In this document: one piece after another, positions 31,994 through 40,372 of the stretch | Position numbering within the stretch: the first letter of the stretch is position 1 | Layout of the letters: each line of letters opens with the position of its first letter | DNA from: Palsa-295 sp963785585 | Lineage (GTDB): Bacteria > Acidobacteriota > Terriglobia > Acidiferrales > UBA7541 | DNA: 64,000 nucleotides | Direction: 5' to 3' | Assembly (NCBI GenBank): GCA_963785585.1 | Contig: CAWAVW010000002.1 | Coordinates: 146,513 to 210,512, forward strand | Program-made: the position numbers and the translations under genes | The notes under the pieces: model-generated | Told to the model about the DNA's origin: nothing | The model's database searches: none | Seen by the model: only the letters and a program-made list of their open reading frames with translations

Positions 31994-34990
31994 ATGAGCG
32001 ACATTGACCAGTTTTTTGACCATCCGATTCTAAACTCTCCGTACACCTGTCCGGAGCGCCATTGGGAGCTCGACGGACAAGGTCAGCCAACTCAGAAAAT
32101 AGTTGAAAATCGCCGCTCGGCGGAATTCATCACGCCGATCCCGAAGCCGAAAAAGCGGGGAGTAAAGCAAGAGGACTTAGTTTTTGACGAAGGACTGGGA
32201 CTCTCGTCCGCGAAACAACGATACAACCACACAGCGATCATCAACGGCGTCCGCAATCAGGTCGACAAATGGAGGCTCTTACCGAACGCGAATGATTGGC
32301 GCGTCACACCTGAGACGGCAAGGTTGCTCCAACATTGGCGACATCATAAGTTCAGTGGCATTCGTCCTTTCTTTTGCCAAGTGGAGGCGGTCGAAACGAC
32401 GATTTGGCTGACGGAAGTTGCGCCGCAGATAGGCAAAGTCGGGGAAAGCTTTGTCGAGCATCTCGTCAACGCGAGTAACGACGCAAACGCAGAACTTATG
32501 CGTCTGGCCTTGAAGCTTGCAACAGGTGCAGGCAAAACGACGGTTATGGCGATGCTTATTGCCTGGCAAGCCGTCAATGCAGCTCGCCATCCTCAGAGCA
32601 AGCGTTTCACTCACGGATTTCTAGTTGTAGCTCCGGGTCTCACGATCAAAGATCGTCTGCGAGTGCTGCAACCAAACGACCCGGACAGTTACTACTCCAG
32701 TCGCGAACTTGTGCCGAGCGACATGGTGGAAGACGTCAACCGCGCGAAGATCGTGATTACGAACTACCACGCGTTTAAGTTGCGCGAGCGCATCGAATTG
32801 TCAAAGGGAGGGCGGTCGCTCCTTCAAGGGCGAGGCGAAGAGCTGAACACGCTCGAAACCGAAGGGCAAATGCTGCAACGTGTGATGCCCGACCTAATGG
32901 GGATGAAGAGTATTTTTGTGCTGAATGACGAAGCACACCATTGTTACCGAGAGAAGCCGGGCGCGGAGGATGACGAAAACCTAAAAGGCGATGAGAAGAA
33001 AGAGGCTGAAAAGAACAAAGAAGCTGCTCGCGTCTGGATTAATGGTCTCGAAGCGGTCAACCGCAAGCTGGGCGTCGCGCGCGTGATCGATCTGTCGGCG
33101 ACTCCATTTTTTCTAAGTGGTTCCGGCTATGCGGAAGGAACTCTTTTTCCCTGGGCGATGAGTGACTTTTCGCTCATGGATGCTATTGAGTCTGGGATCG
33201 TGAAATTGCCGCGCGTGCCCGTAGCGGACAACATACCCGGTGCGGAGATGCCCATGTTCCGCAATCTCTGGGAGCACATTGGCAAGAAGATGCCGAAAAA
33301 GCGGCGAGATAGGGAAAGTCCGCTCGACCCGCTGAGTTTACCGCCGCAATTGCAAACTGCGATTGAAGCCCTTTACGGTCACTATGAAAAGACCTTCAAT
33401 CTCTGGAAGGAAGCAGGAATTCGCGTTCCTCCGTGTTTCATCGTGGTTTGCAACAATACGTCCACGTCAAAACTTGTATACGACTATATTTCCGGATTTC
33501 TGCGCGACAACGACGACGGTTCGAAAACACCGATGGCCGGCCGCCTAGAACTCTTTCGGAATTTCGACGAACACGGAAATCCGTTTCCGCGCCCAAACAC
33601 ACTTCTAATCGACAGTGAGCAACTCGAATCAGGGGAAGGGCTGGACGATAATTTTCGCGCAATGGCTTCGGATGAAATCGACCGGTTTCGGCGTGAGATT
33701 GTTGAGCGGGGTGGCAAGTTAGCGGAAGAGATTCACGGCGGTAAGGAGCTGGATGATGTGACGCTCCTTCGAGAAGTCATGAATACCGTCGGAAAATTTG
33801 GCCAGTTGGGCGGGGCTATTCGCTGCGTCGTCTCGGTATCAATGCTCACTGAGGGCTGGGACGCAAATACCGTCACGCACGTCTTGGGGGTCCGCGCTTT
33901 TGGCACGCAATTACTTTGCGAGCAGGTTATCGGCCGAGCGTTACGTCGTCAATCCTACGATCTAAATGACGAGGGTCTTTTTAATGTTGAATACGCCGAC
34001 GTGCTCGGCATTCCCTTCGATTTTACCGCGAAGCCCGTTGTTGCGCCGCCCCAACCTCCGCGTGAAACGATTCAGGTCAAGGCAGTGAAGCCCGAACGGG
34101 ATGCCCTTGAAATCCGCTTCCCGCGCGTGGAAGGTTATCGGATTGAGCTGCCGGAAGATCGACTCGAAGCGGAATTTAATGACGACGCCGTGCTTGAACT
34201 GACGCCAGACCTTGTTGGCGCGACGGAAACTCAGAACTCCGGAATCATCGGTGAACGGGTGGACCTTAACCTTGTTCACACAGGCGACGTTCGACCGTCG
34301 CAGGTTTTGTATGAACTAACATCACATTTGGTCCTGCACAGGTGGCGTGATCCCGGTGATGAAGCAAAACTTCACCTCTTTGGTCAACTCAAACGCGTAG
34401 CAAAACAATGGCTCGACGGTTATCTCGTCTGTAAGGGTGGCACTTATCCGGCCCAGCTTAAGTACAAGATGCTCGCGGACATGGCGTGTAACAAGATAAT
34501 TGCCGGCATCAACAAGAAATTCATCGGTGACCGGCCGATTAAGGCGGTGCTCGATCCATACAACCCGGTCGGTTCGACGATGCACGTTAATTTCAACACG
34601 TCGAAAACGCTACGTTGGGAAACCGATGCTCGGCGCTGCCACGTCAATTGGATTGTTCTTGATAGCGATTGGGAGGCCGAATTTTGCCGCGTCGCCGAAA
34701 CGCATTCTCGCGTACGAAACTATGTCAAGAACCAGAATCTCGGTCTTGAAGTGCCCTATCGCTACGGCTCAGAAATGCGGAGGTATCTGCCGGACTTCAT
34801 AGTGCGCGTTGACGATGGCCACGGCAACGACGATTTGCTAAATCTCAGTCGTCGAGATCAAAGGTTATCGACGCGAAGACGCAAAGGAAAAGAAAGCGAC
34901 GATGGATACCTATTGGGTGCCTGGCATAAACCACCTTGCTTCGCATGGGCGTTGGGCGTTTGCGGAATTCACAGATGTGTACAAGATTGA
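31994..34990 (+). CDS. Type III-like restriction endonuclease (Res) subunit, C-terminus frameshifted
   Basis: This is a 998-codon frame for a superfamily 2 helicase-nuclease of the type III Res kind, of the group I know as BPTD_3080-like. It shows Walker A ALKLATGAGKTTVMAMLIA, a DEAH-type motif (FVLNDEAHHCY), motif III (DLSATPFF) and motif VI-like EQVIGRALRRQ. The C-terminal nuclease domain begins RRYLPDFIVRVDD, but after residue ~951 the frame reads nonsense (RRDQRLSTRRRKG). The expected VVEIKG lies one base out of frame. The observed product would therefore lack the ExK half of its PD-(D/E)xK site. Confidence 0.85.
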   Translation: MSDIDQFFDHPILNSPYTCPERHWELDGQGQPTQKIVENRRSAEFITPIPKPKKRGVKQEDLVFDEGLGLSSAKQRYNHTAIINGVRNQVDKWRLLPNANDWRVTPETARLLQHWRHHKFSGIRPFFCQVEAVETTIWLTEVAPQIGKVGESFVEHLVNASNDANAELMRLALKLATGAGKTTVMAMLIAWQAVNAARHPQSKRFTHGFLVVAPGLTIKDRLRVLQPNDPDSYYSSRELVPSDMVEDVNRAKIVITNYHAFKLRERIELSKGGRSLLQGRGEELNTLETEGQMLQRVMPDLMGMKSIFVLNDEAHHCYREKPGAEDDENLKGDEKKEAEKNKEAARVWINGLEAVNRKLGVARVIDLSATPFFLSGSGYAEGTLFPWAMSDFSLMDAIESGIVKLPRVPVADNIPGAEMPMFRNLWEHIGKKMPKKRRDRESPLDPLSLPPQLQTAIEALYGHYEKTFNLWKEAGIRVPPCFIVVCNNTSTSKLVYDYISGFLRDNDDGSKTPMAGRLELFRNFDEHGNPFPRPNTLLIDSEQLESGEGLDDNFRAMASDEIDRFRREIVERGGKLAEEIHGGKELDDVTLLREVMNTVGKFGQLGGAIRCVVSVSMLTEGWDANTVTHVLGVRAFGTQLLCEQVIGRALRRQSYDLNDEGLFNVEYADVLGIPFDFTAKPVVAPPQPPRETIQVKAVKPERDALEIRFPRVEGYRIELPEDRLEAEFNDDAVLELTPDLVGATETQNSGIIGERVDLNLVHTGDVRPSQVLYELTSHLVLHRWRDPGDEAKLHLFGQLKRVAKQWLDGYLVCKGGTYPAQLKYKMLADMACNKIIAGINKKFIGDRPIKAVLDPYNPVGSTMHVNFNTSKTLRWETDARRCHVNWIVLDSDWEAEFCRVAETHSRVRNYVKNQNLGLEVPYRYGSEMRRYLPDFIVRVDDGHGNDDLLNLSRRDQRLSTRRRKGKESDDGYLLGAWHKPPCFAWALGVCGIHRCVQD

Positions 34991-35060
34991 ATCCGACTTC
35001 AAGGCGAGAGTAGAAGGCGAATTCAACAAAATGATCGAGGCCGTATCCACGGCAGGATAG
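34848..35060 (+). pseudogene. Displaced C-terminal nuclease segment of the Res gene (+1 frame)
   Basis: In the +1 frame the sequence continues VVEIKGYRREDAKEKK, then TYWVPGINHLASHGRWAF and FTDVYKIESDFKARVEGEF, to a TAG 11 bp before the methyltransferase ATG. This is the natural end of the Res protein. One extra base at about 34847 would explain the shift. The surroundings contain no homopolymer or slippery heptamer, so a fixed mutation or a sequencing error is more likely than phase variation. Confidence 0.8.
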
Positions 35061-35071
35061 GAATAAAAACG

Positions 35072-37867
35072 ATGGCCAAAAAACACTCCAGCGCCAAGAC
35101 CGTCGAAACCCTCAAACACGAGGAGGCCAAGCGGAAGAATATCCCGACGGCCGAATATCAATCCGTCCTACAAAAGAATGAACAAAGTCCTGTCCGCGTA
35201 GCGTACGAACGCCGAAACCGGGATGTCGATCCACAGTTGGTATGGCGCGGCAAAGATGATCAAGATTGGTCAGACTTAGTGGTCCACGCCTCTCCCTTAT
35301 ATATTCAGGAGAAAGTGCAACCTAAAGCGCTGGTTGACGAACTGCTTCGAGAAACGCGCGAACGTGAGCATGAAAGCGGGCAAATAACCGCCGATCTCTT
35401 CTCCGATTTCAACGGAATTCCCAAAGGCGTGGACAAGACCGAGTTTTATCAACACGACCAAAATTGGTCGAACCGAATGATACTCGGCGATTCATTGCAG
35501 GTTATGGCCAGCCTCGCCGAGCGCGAAGGTTTACGCGGGAAGGTGCAGTGCATCTATTTTGATCCGCCATACGGCATCAAATTCAACAGCAACTTCCAGT
35601 GGAGTACGACTAGTCGAGATGTTAAGGACGGAAATGTAGGACACATCACGCGCGAGCCGGAACAGGTCAAGGCTTTTCGGGACACCTGGCGTGACGGAAT
35701 TCACAGTTATCTTACATACCTCCGGGATCGACTCACGGTGGCCAGAGATTTGCTCACCGATTCTGGGTCAATCTTTGTGCAGATCAGCGATGAAAATGTG
35801 CATCGCGTCCGCGCTCTGATGGATGAGATCTTCGGCGCGGAGAATTTTCAATCGACGATAGCGTTTGTAAAGACTTCGGGCCTTCGAGCGGTTGATCGCC
35901 TTGATGCAACCTTCGACTCGCTAATATGGTACGCAAAGGATTCAACGCAAGTGAAGTTTCGACAGATTTGGTCGGAGAAATCGCTGACTTCTGTCAACCG
36001 ATTTGAGTACGTTGAACTCGACGACGGGGAAAGACGAAGACGGACACGCGACGAGTTGGATGGTAAATCAGCGCCACCAAAGGGCAGTAAGACATTTGCT
36101 ATTCCAGACCTAACGAAACCCGGCCCCGGAGCAAAATATGAGTTCGAGTTTTGGGGGCAGGAATATTCGTCTGGCACTCGATGGTGGGGCACTCCAAAGG
36201 CATCTCTAACCAGGCTTCAAAGAGCAGATAGGCTTTTCCCAGTAGGTAAACTGCTTCGCTTTGTTCGATACTTAGACGATTTTCCACTGGGAGCTCTCAA
36301 TAATCTCTGGCCAGACACGGGAGTGAGCGGCTTCGGCGATTCGAAGATTTATGTCGTCCAGACGAATGTTCGCGTAATTGAACGCTGTCTCCTAATGACC
36401 TCCGACCCCGGGGATCTTGTGCTCGATCCTACTTGCGGGTCTGGCACCACTGCTTTTGTGGCCGAACAGTGGGGGCGGCGTTGGATAACCCTCGACACAT
36501 CGCGTGTTGCGTTGGCGTTGGCGCGAGCGCGGATAATGGGCGCACGTTATCCATATTATTTGTTGGCGGATTCAGTAGAAGGACAAGAGAAAGAGGCCGA
36601 AATAACGCGAACGCTACCGAGCTCCCAAGCTGTCAGAAGGAATCTCCGACATGGATTTGTTTATGATCGGGTACCGCATGTAACTTTGAAATCGATAGCC
36701 AACAATACCGAGATCGATGTCATTTGGGAAAAATGGCAAGTCAGACTCGATCCGCTCTTGGATTCCCTTAACGCCGCGCTAAGGAAAAAGTGGCGAGAAT
36801 GGGAAGTGCCGCGTGGTCTCGAGGAGACCTGGCCTGATATGGCAAAGAGTCTCCATGGAGATTGGTGGCGCGACCGGATGTTGCGGCAGAAGGAAATGGA
36901 GGCGTCCGTTGCAGCAAAAGCCGAATTCGAAAGGCTTTGCGATAAACCGTACGAAGACAAGAGAAAGGTACGTGTCGCCGGTCCGTTCACTGTGGAAAGC
37001 CTTTCGCCGCACCGCGTACTTGGCGTTGATGAAAACGATGAATTGATCGATGAGTTGAAGAAAACCGGGTCTGGTCAAGGGGTGAAACAGACATTCTCTC
37101 AGATGATTCTGGAGAATCTCAAAACCTCCGGCGTCCAGCAAGCTCACAAAGAAGACAAGATCACGTTCAGCGCACTTACGCCGTGGCCGGGTGACCTTGT
37201 TTGTGCCGAAGGGCGTTATGTTGACGGCGACGGGAAATCCGGAGCCGAAAGGCGCGCTGCGATCTTTATCGGCCCGGAATTCGGCACAGTGACGAGGCCA
37301 GACTTGGTCGAGGCTGCACGTGAAGCTGGTGACGCAGATTTCGATGTTTTGATCGCTTGCGCGTTCAACTATGAAGGTCACGCGACTGAATTCAACAAGT
37401 TAGGACGCATTCCCGTCCTTAAAGCGCGGATGAACGCTGACCTGCACATGTCAGACGACTTGAAAAATACAGGAAAGGGAAATATTTTCGTGATCTTCGG
37501 GGAACCGGACATTGATGTTATTTCGGCCGATAAGGGAATGATCCGAGTAAAAGTGAATGGCGTTGATGTCTTTAAGCCCCAGACGGGAGAGGTAATAAGT
37601 GATGGTGCAGACGGTATCGCATGTTGGTTTATCGACACTGATTACAACGAAGAAAGCTTCTTCGTTCGTCACGCGTACTTTTTGGGCGCAAACGATCCCT
37701 ATAGTTCATTGAAGACCACTCTTAAGGCTGAAATCAATCAAGAAGCCTGGGCGACGCTCAATAGCGATACGTCGCGCGTGTTTCCGAAACCAAAATCGGG
37801 GCGCATCGCCGTGAAGGTCATCAATCATCTTGGCGATGAAGTGATGAAAGTGTTCAAGGTGGAATGA
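35072..37867 (+). CDS. Type III-like adenine-specific DNA methyltransferase (Mod)
   Basis: This is a 931-residue N6-adenine methyltransferase of the beta type, with motif IV (CIYFDPPYGIKF, about residue 165) before motif I (VLDPTCGSGTTAFVAEQWGR, about residue 450). The long C-terminal half probably recognises the target sequence. It lies 11 bp after the restored end of the Res gene and overlaps the helicase gene by 4 nt (ATGA), so all three are one operon. It should modify host DNA and recruit Res. Confidence 0.92.
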   Translation: MAKKHSSAKTVETLKHEEAKRKNIPTAEYQSVLQKNEQSPVRVAYERRNRDVDPQLVWRGKDDQDWSDLVVHASPLYIQEKVQPKALVDELLRETREREHESGQITADLFSDFNGIPKGVDKTEFYQHDQNWSNRMILGDSLQVMASLAEREGLRGKVQCIYFDPPYGIKFNSNFQWSTTSRDVKDGNVGHITREPEQVKAFRDTWRDGIHSYLTYLRDRLTVARDLLTDSGSIFVQISDENVHRVRALMDEIFGAENFQSTIAFVKTSGLRAVDRLDATFDSLIWYAKDSTQVKFRQIWSEKSLTSVNRFEYVELDDGERRRRTRDELDGKSAPPKGSKTFAIPDLTKPGPGAKYEFEFWGQEYSSGTRWWGTPKASLTRLQRADRLFPVGKLLRFVRYLDDFPLGALNNLWPDTGVSGFGDSKIYVVQTNVRVIERCLLMTSDPGDLVLDPTCGSGTTAFVAEQWGRRWITLDTSRVALALARARIMGARYPYYLLADSVEGQEKEAEITRTLPSSQAVRRNLRHGFVYDRVPHVTLKSIANNTEIDVIWEKWQVRLDPLLDSLNAALRKKWREWEVPRGLEETWPDMAKSLHGDWWRDRMLRQKEMEASVAAKAEFERLCDKPYEDKRKVRVAGPFTVESLSPHRVLGVDENDELIDELKKTGSGQGVKQTFSQMILENLKTSGVQQAHKEDKITFSALTPWPGDLVCAEGRYVDGDGKSGAERRAAIFIGPEFGTVTRPDLVEAAREAGDADFDVLIACAFNYEGHATEFNKLGRIPVLKARMNADLHMSDDLKNTGKGNIFVIFGEPDIDVISADKGMIRVKVNGVDVFKPQTGEVISDGADGIACWFIDTDYNEESFFVRHAYFLGANDPYSSLKTTLKAEINQEAWATLNSDTSRVFPKPKSGRIAVKVINHLGDEVMKVFKVE

Positions 37868-39960
37868 TGGAGTTTCGGATCGCCGACACATTCACGGATA
37901 GCCTCACTAGACTTACCCGAGACGAGCAAAAGGCAGTGAAGACTGCGGCGTTCGATCTGCAGCTGAACCCAGCTAGTCCAGGACTCAGTTTTCATCGCGT
38001 CGATAAGGCGAAAGATAAGTGTTTCTGGTCGGTGAGGGTTGGTAGCGATATTCGTCTCATCGTTCACAAAACAGATTCCAGCATTTTACTATGTTACGTT
38101 GATCATCACGACAAGGCATACGCGTGGGCGGAGCGGCGCAAGTTGGAAACTCATCCCAAGACGGGTGCGGCGCAATTGGTAGAAATACGCGAACGCGTCG
38201 AAGAAATTGCTGTTCCTGTTTATGTAGAGGTTGAACGACCTAAGCCCCCAAGACCACCGCTATTTGCGAACCTAACCGACGAAGTACTGCTCACTTATGG
38301 CGTCCCACTGGAATGGGTCACCGACGTCCGGCAAGCAACTGAAGATAGTATCCTGAATTTGTTGACCCACTTACCGAGTGAGGCTGCGGAGGCATTACTC
38401 GAACTAGCCACCGGGGGCAATCCGCGCATCGCTCAACCGATTCCTGCCGTTGTTGGTCCGTTCGCCCATCCCGATGCACAGCGCCGGTTCCGCGTAATGA
38501 ACGATGTCGAAGAGCTGGAGCGCGCGTTTACTTACCCGTGGGATAAGTGGACGATATTTCTTCATCCGGCCCAACGCGAATTGGTGGAACGCGATTACAC
38601 CGGACCAGCTCGCGTTTCCGGTTCAGCCGGTACGGGAAAAGCCATTGTCGCGCTTCACAGGGCGGTTTTTCTAGCACGTTCGAACCGAGATAGCCGCATT
38701 TTGCTTACGACTTTCAGCGAGACGCTAGCGGATGCTTTGCGGGCCAAGCTGAGGCGATTGATAAGCAACGAGCCTCGGCTGGGCGAAAGCCTGGAAGTAC
38801 ATGCTCTAAACGCAATTGGAGAGCGCCTATACGAGCAGCAGTTTGATAAGCCGAAGATAGCATCTGGAGATGTGATTCGGCGATTCATGACTGAGGCTGC
38901 TGGGAAAGTCGCAGATCTAAAATTTAATCAGCGCTTTCTAATTGCAGAATGGGAAGAGATCGTTGACGCATGGCAACTGCAGAGTTGGGAGTCATATCGA
39001 GATGTAGCGCGCTTAGGAAGAAAGACGCGTTTGCAAGAGGCTCAGCGAGCAAAGCTGTGGTCAGTCCTTGAGGCCGTGCGTGCCAGACTGAGCGCGGAGG
39101 GTTTCATCACCCGCCCTCAAATGTTTACTGCCTTGGCGGATCAATGTGGCAAGCGAAAAAGCCTACCTTTCGAGTTTATTGTGGTCGATGAATCGCAAGA
39201 TTTAAGCGTCGCACAGTTGAAATTCATCGCTGCTCTTGGTGGAGCAGGGCCGAATAGCTTGTTTTTCGCTGGCGACCTTGGGCAACGTATTTTCCAGACG
39301 CCCTTCTCGTGGAAGTCGCTTGGAGTCGATATTCGCGGCAGGGCGCGCACTTTGCATATTAACTATCGAACTTCACACCAGATTAGGATGCAGACTGACC
39401 GACTTTTGGGACCGGAAGTGTCCGATGTCGACGGTAATACAGAGCACAGGCGTGGCACGGTTTCTGTATTTAACGGACCCACTCCCGCGATCAAGAGGTT
39501 CAAAACCCTGGACGACGAGAACAGTGGCGTTGCTGAGTGGCTTACGGAGCGTGGCCGGGAAGGGGTCAAGCCACACGAAATGGGCGTGTTCGTCCGTTCG
39601 GATGCAGAACTTCAGCGTGCCCGACTTGCGGTTGGAAAGGTTGGCCTGGAATTTAAAATGCTCGATGAGCATGTTGAGACGACAGGAGGAAAAGTCTCAA
39701 TCGGCACGATGCATTTGGCCAAAGGACTCGAATTCAGGTCCGTTGTCGTAATGGCCTGTGACGACGAAATCATGCCGCTGCAATCTAGAATCGAAAGTGT
39801 TTCGGACGACGCCGATCTCGAGGAGATTTACAACACAGAGCGCCATCTGCTGTACGTGGCCTGCACGCGCGCGCGAGACCATTTGCTTGTAGCAAGCGTT
39901 AACCCCTCGTCGGAGTTTCTGGACGATCTCAAGCAACCCGAGATATCGGATACTAAATGA
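37864..39960 (+). CDS. RelE-like domain fused to a UvrD-type helicase, Walker A altered
   Basis: This is a 698-residue fusion. Residues 1-95 look like a RelE/ParE fold (FTDSLTRLTRDEQKAVKTA, LQLNPASPGLSFHRVD, FWSVRVGSDIRLIVHKTD, YVDHHDKAYAW). The rest is a superfamily 1 helicase with motif II VVDESQDLS, motif III FFAGDLGQRI, motif IV NYRTS, motif V TMHLAKGLEFRSVVV and motif VI LLYVACTRARDHLLV. Walker A reads SGSAGTGKAIVAL: the Thr that binds magnesium is Ala260 (GCC at 38641). ATPase activity is therefore doubtful. The gene overlaps mod by 4 nt. Confidence 0.85.
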   Translation: MMEFRIADTFTDSLTRLTRDEQKAVKTAAFDLQLNPASPGLSFHRVDKAKDKCFWSVRVGSDIRLIVHKTDSSILLCYVDHHDKAYAWAERRKLETHPKTGAAQLVEIRERVEEIAVPVYVEVERPKPPRPPLFANLTDEVLLTYGVPLEWVTDVRQATEDSILNLLTHLPSEAAEALLELATGGNPRIAQPIPAVVGPFAHPDAQRRFRVMNDVEELERAFTYPWDKWTIFLHPAQRELVERDYTGPARVSGSAGTGKAIVALHRAVFLARSNRDSRILLTTFSETLADALRAKLRRLISNEPRLGESLEVHALNAIGERLYEQQFDKPKIASGDVIRRFMTEAAGKVADLKFNQRFLIAEWEEIVDAWQLQSWESYRDVARLGRKTRLQEAQRAKLWSVLEAVRARLSAEGFITRPQMFTALADQCGKRKSLPFEFIVVDESQDLSVAQLKFIAALGGAGPNSLFFAGDLGQRIFQTPFSWKSLGVDIRGRARTLHINYRTSHQIRMQTDRLLGPEVSDVDGNTEHRRGTVSVFNGPTPAIKRFKTLDDENSGVAEWLTERGREGVKPHEMGVFVRSDAELQRARLAVGKVGLEFKMLDEHVETTGGKVSIGTMHLAKGLEFRSVVVMACDDEIMPLQSRIESVSDDADLEEIYNTERHLLYVACTRARDHLLVASVNPSSEFLDDLKQPEISDTK

Positions 39961-40130
39961 GCTACAAATCTGAAACGCTTGCCTCTGTCCTATCTCGTAT
40001 CAACACGAGCTTCTTCTTTCCAACTCAAGGTGAATTCGTGTGTAACGTAGACCAGATAACCCCCCTTCTTGAATCGTTAATGGTCGATAGTGGTGCCGAA
40101 GTTGAGGTTACAGGCGGTTGTGGTTATTAG
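39957..40130 (+). pseudogene. Relic of a DUF262 (GmrSD-like) gene, N-terminus only
   Basis: A 57-codon frame overlaps the helicase stop as ATGA. It begins MSYKSETLASVLSRINTSFF, continues FPTQGEFVCNVDQITPLLES, then degenerates to a TAG. DUF262 proteins typically start this way with a PAIQREFVW motif; here it has become PTQGEFVC. The first ~45 residues match and everything after is missing, so this looks like a decayed fourth gene of the operon. A short functional peptide cannot be excluded. Confidence 0.6.
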
Positions 40131-40150
40131 CCTGTTAGGAGGCAGGTTTT

Positions 40151-40372
40151 ATGACGATTTGGATTCCTAGCGTGCAAATCCAATGGTGGCCGTCCAATCT
40201 AGGCCGTTGTTTGGCGGGACCACTAGCACAGGATGAGATCTTCTCTGTTTCGCTTTTTGTTCTCCTATTGTTAAGATTCAAGCGGGCTCAACCGTTGGAC
40301 GTCGGAATGGCGGCGTTCCGCAGTCTGCTGGGTAGAAGTACACCCGACTCTTGGAAAACGAACAGAGAATGA
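40151..40372 (+). CDS. Possible 73-residue leader or small protein
   Basis: The ATG has an AGGAGG site 8 bases upstream, and its stop overlaps the ATG of the large methyltransferase as ATGA, both good signs of translation. The sequence (MTIWIPSVQIQWWPSNLG, a hydrophobic SVSLFVLLLLRF stretch, polar tail) matches no family I know. It may be a translationally coupled leader rather than a functional protein. Confidence 0.35.
   Translation: MTIWIPSVQIQWWPSNLGRCLAGPLAQDEIFSVSLFVLLLLRFKRAQPLDVGMAAFRSLLGRSTPDSWKTNRE

Noticed and set aside
34840..34860. Programmed +1 frameshift in the Res gene
   Set aside because: No slippery codon pair, stop codon or stimulatory structure is evident; a mutation or sequencing error is simpler.
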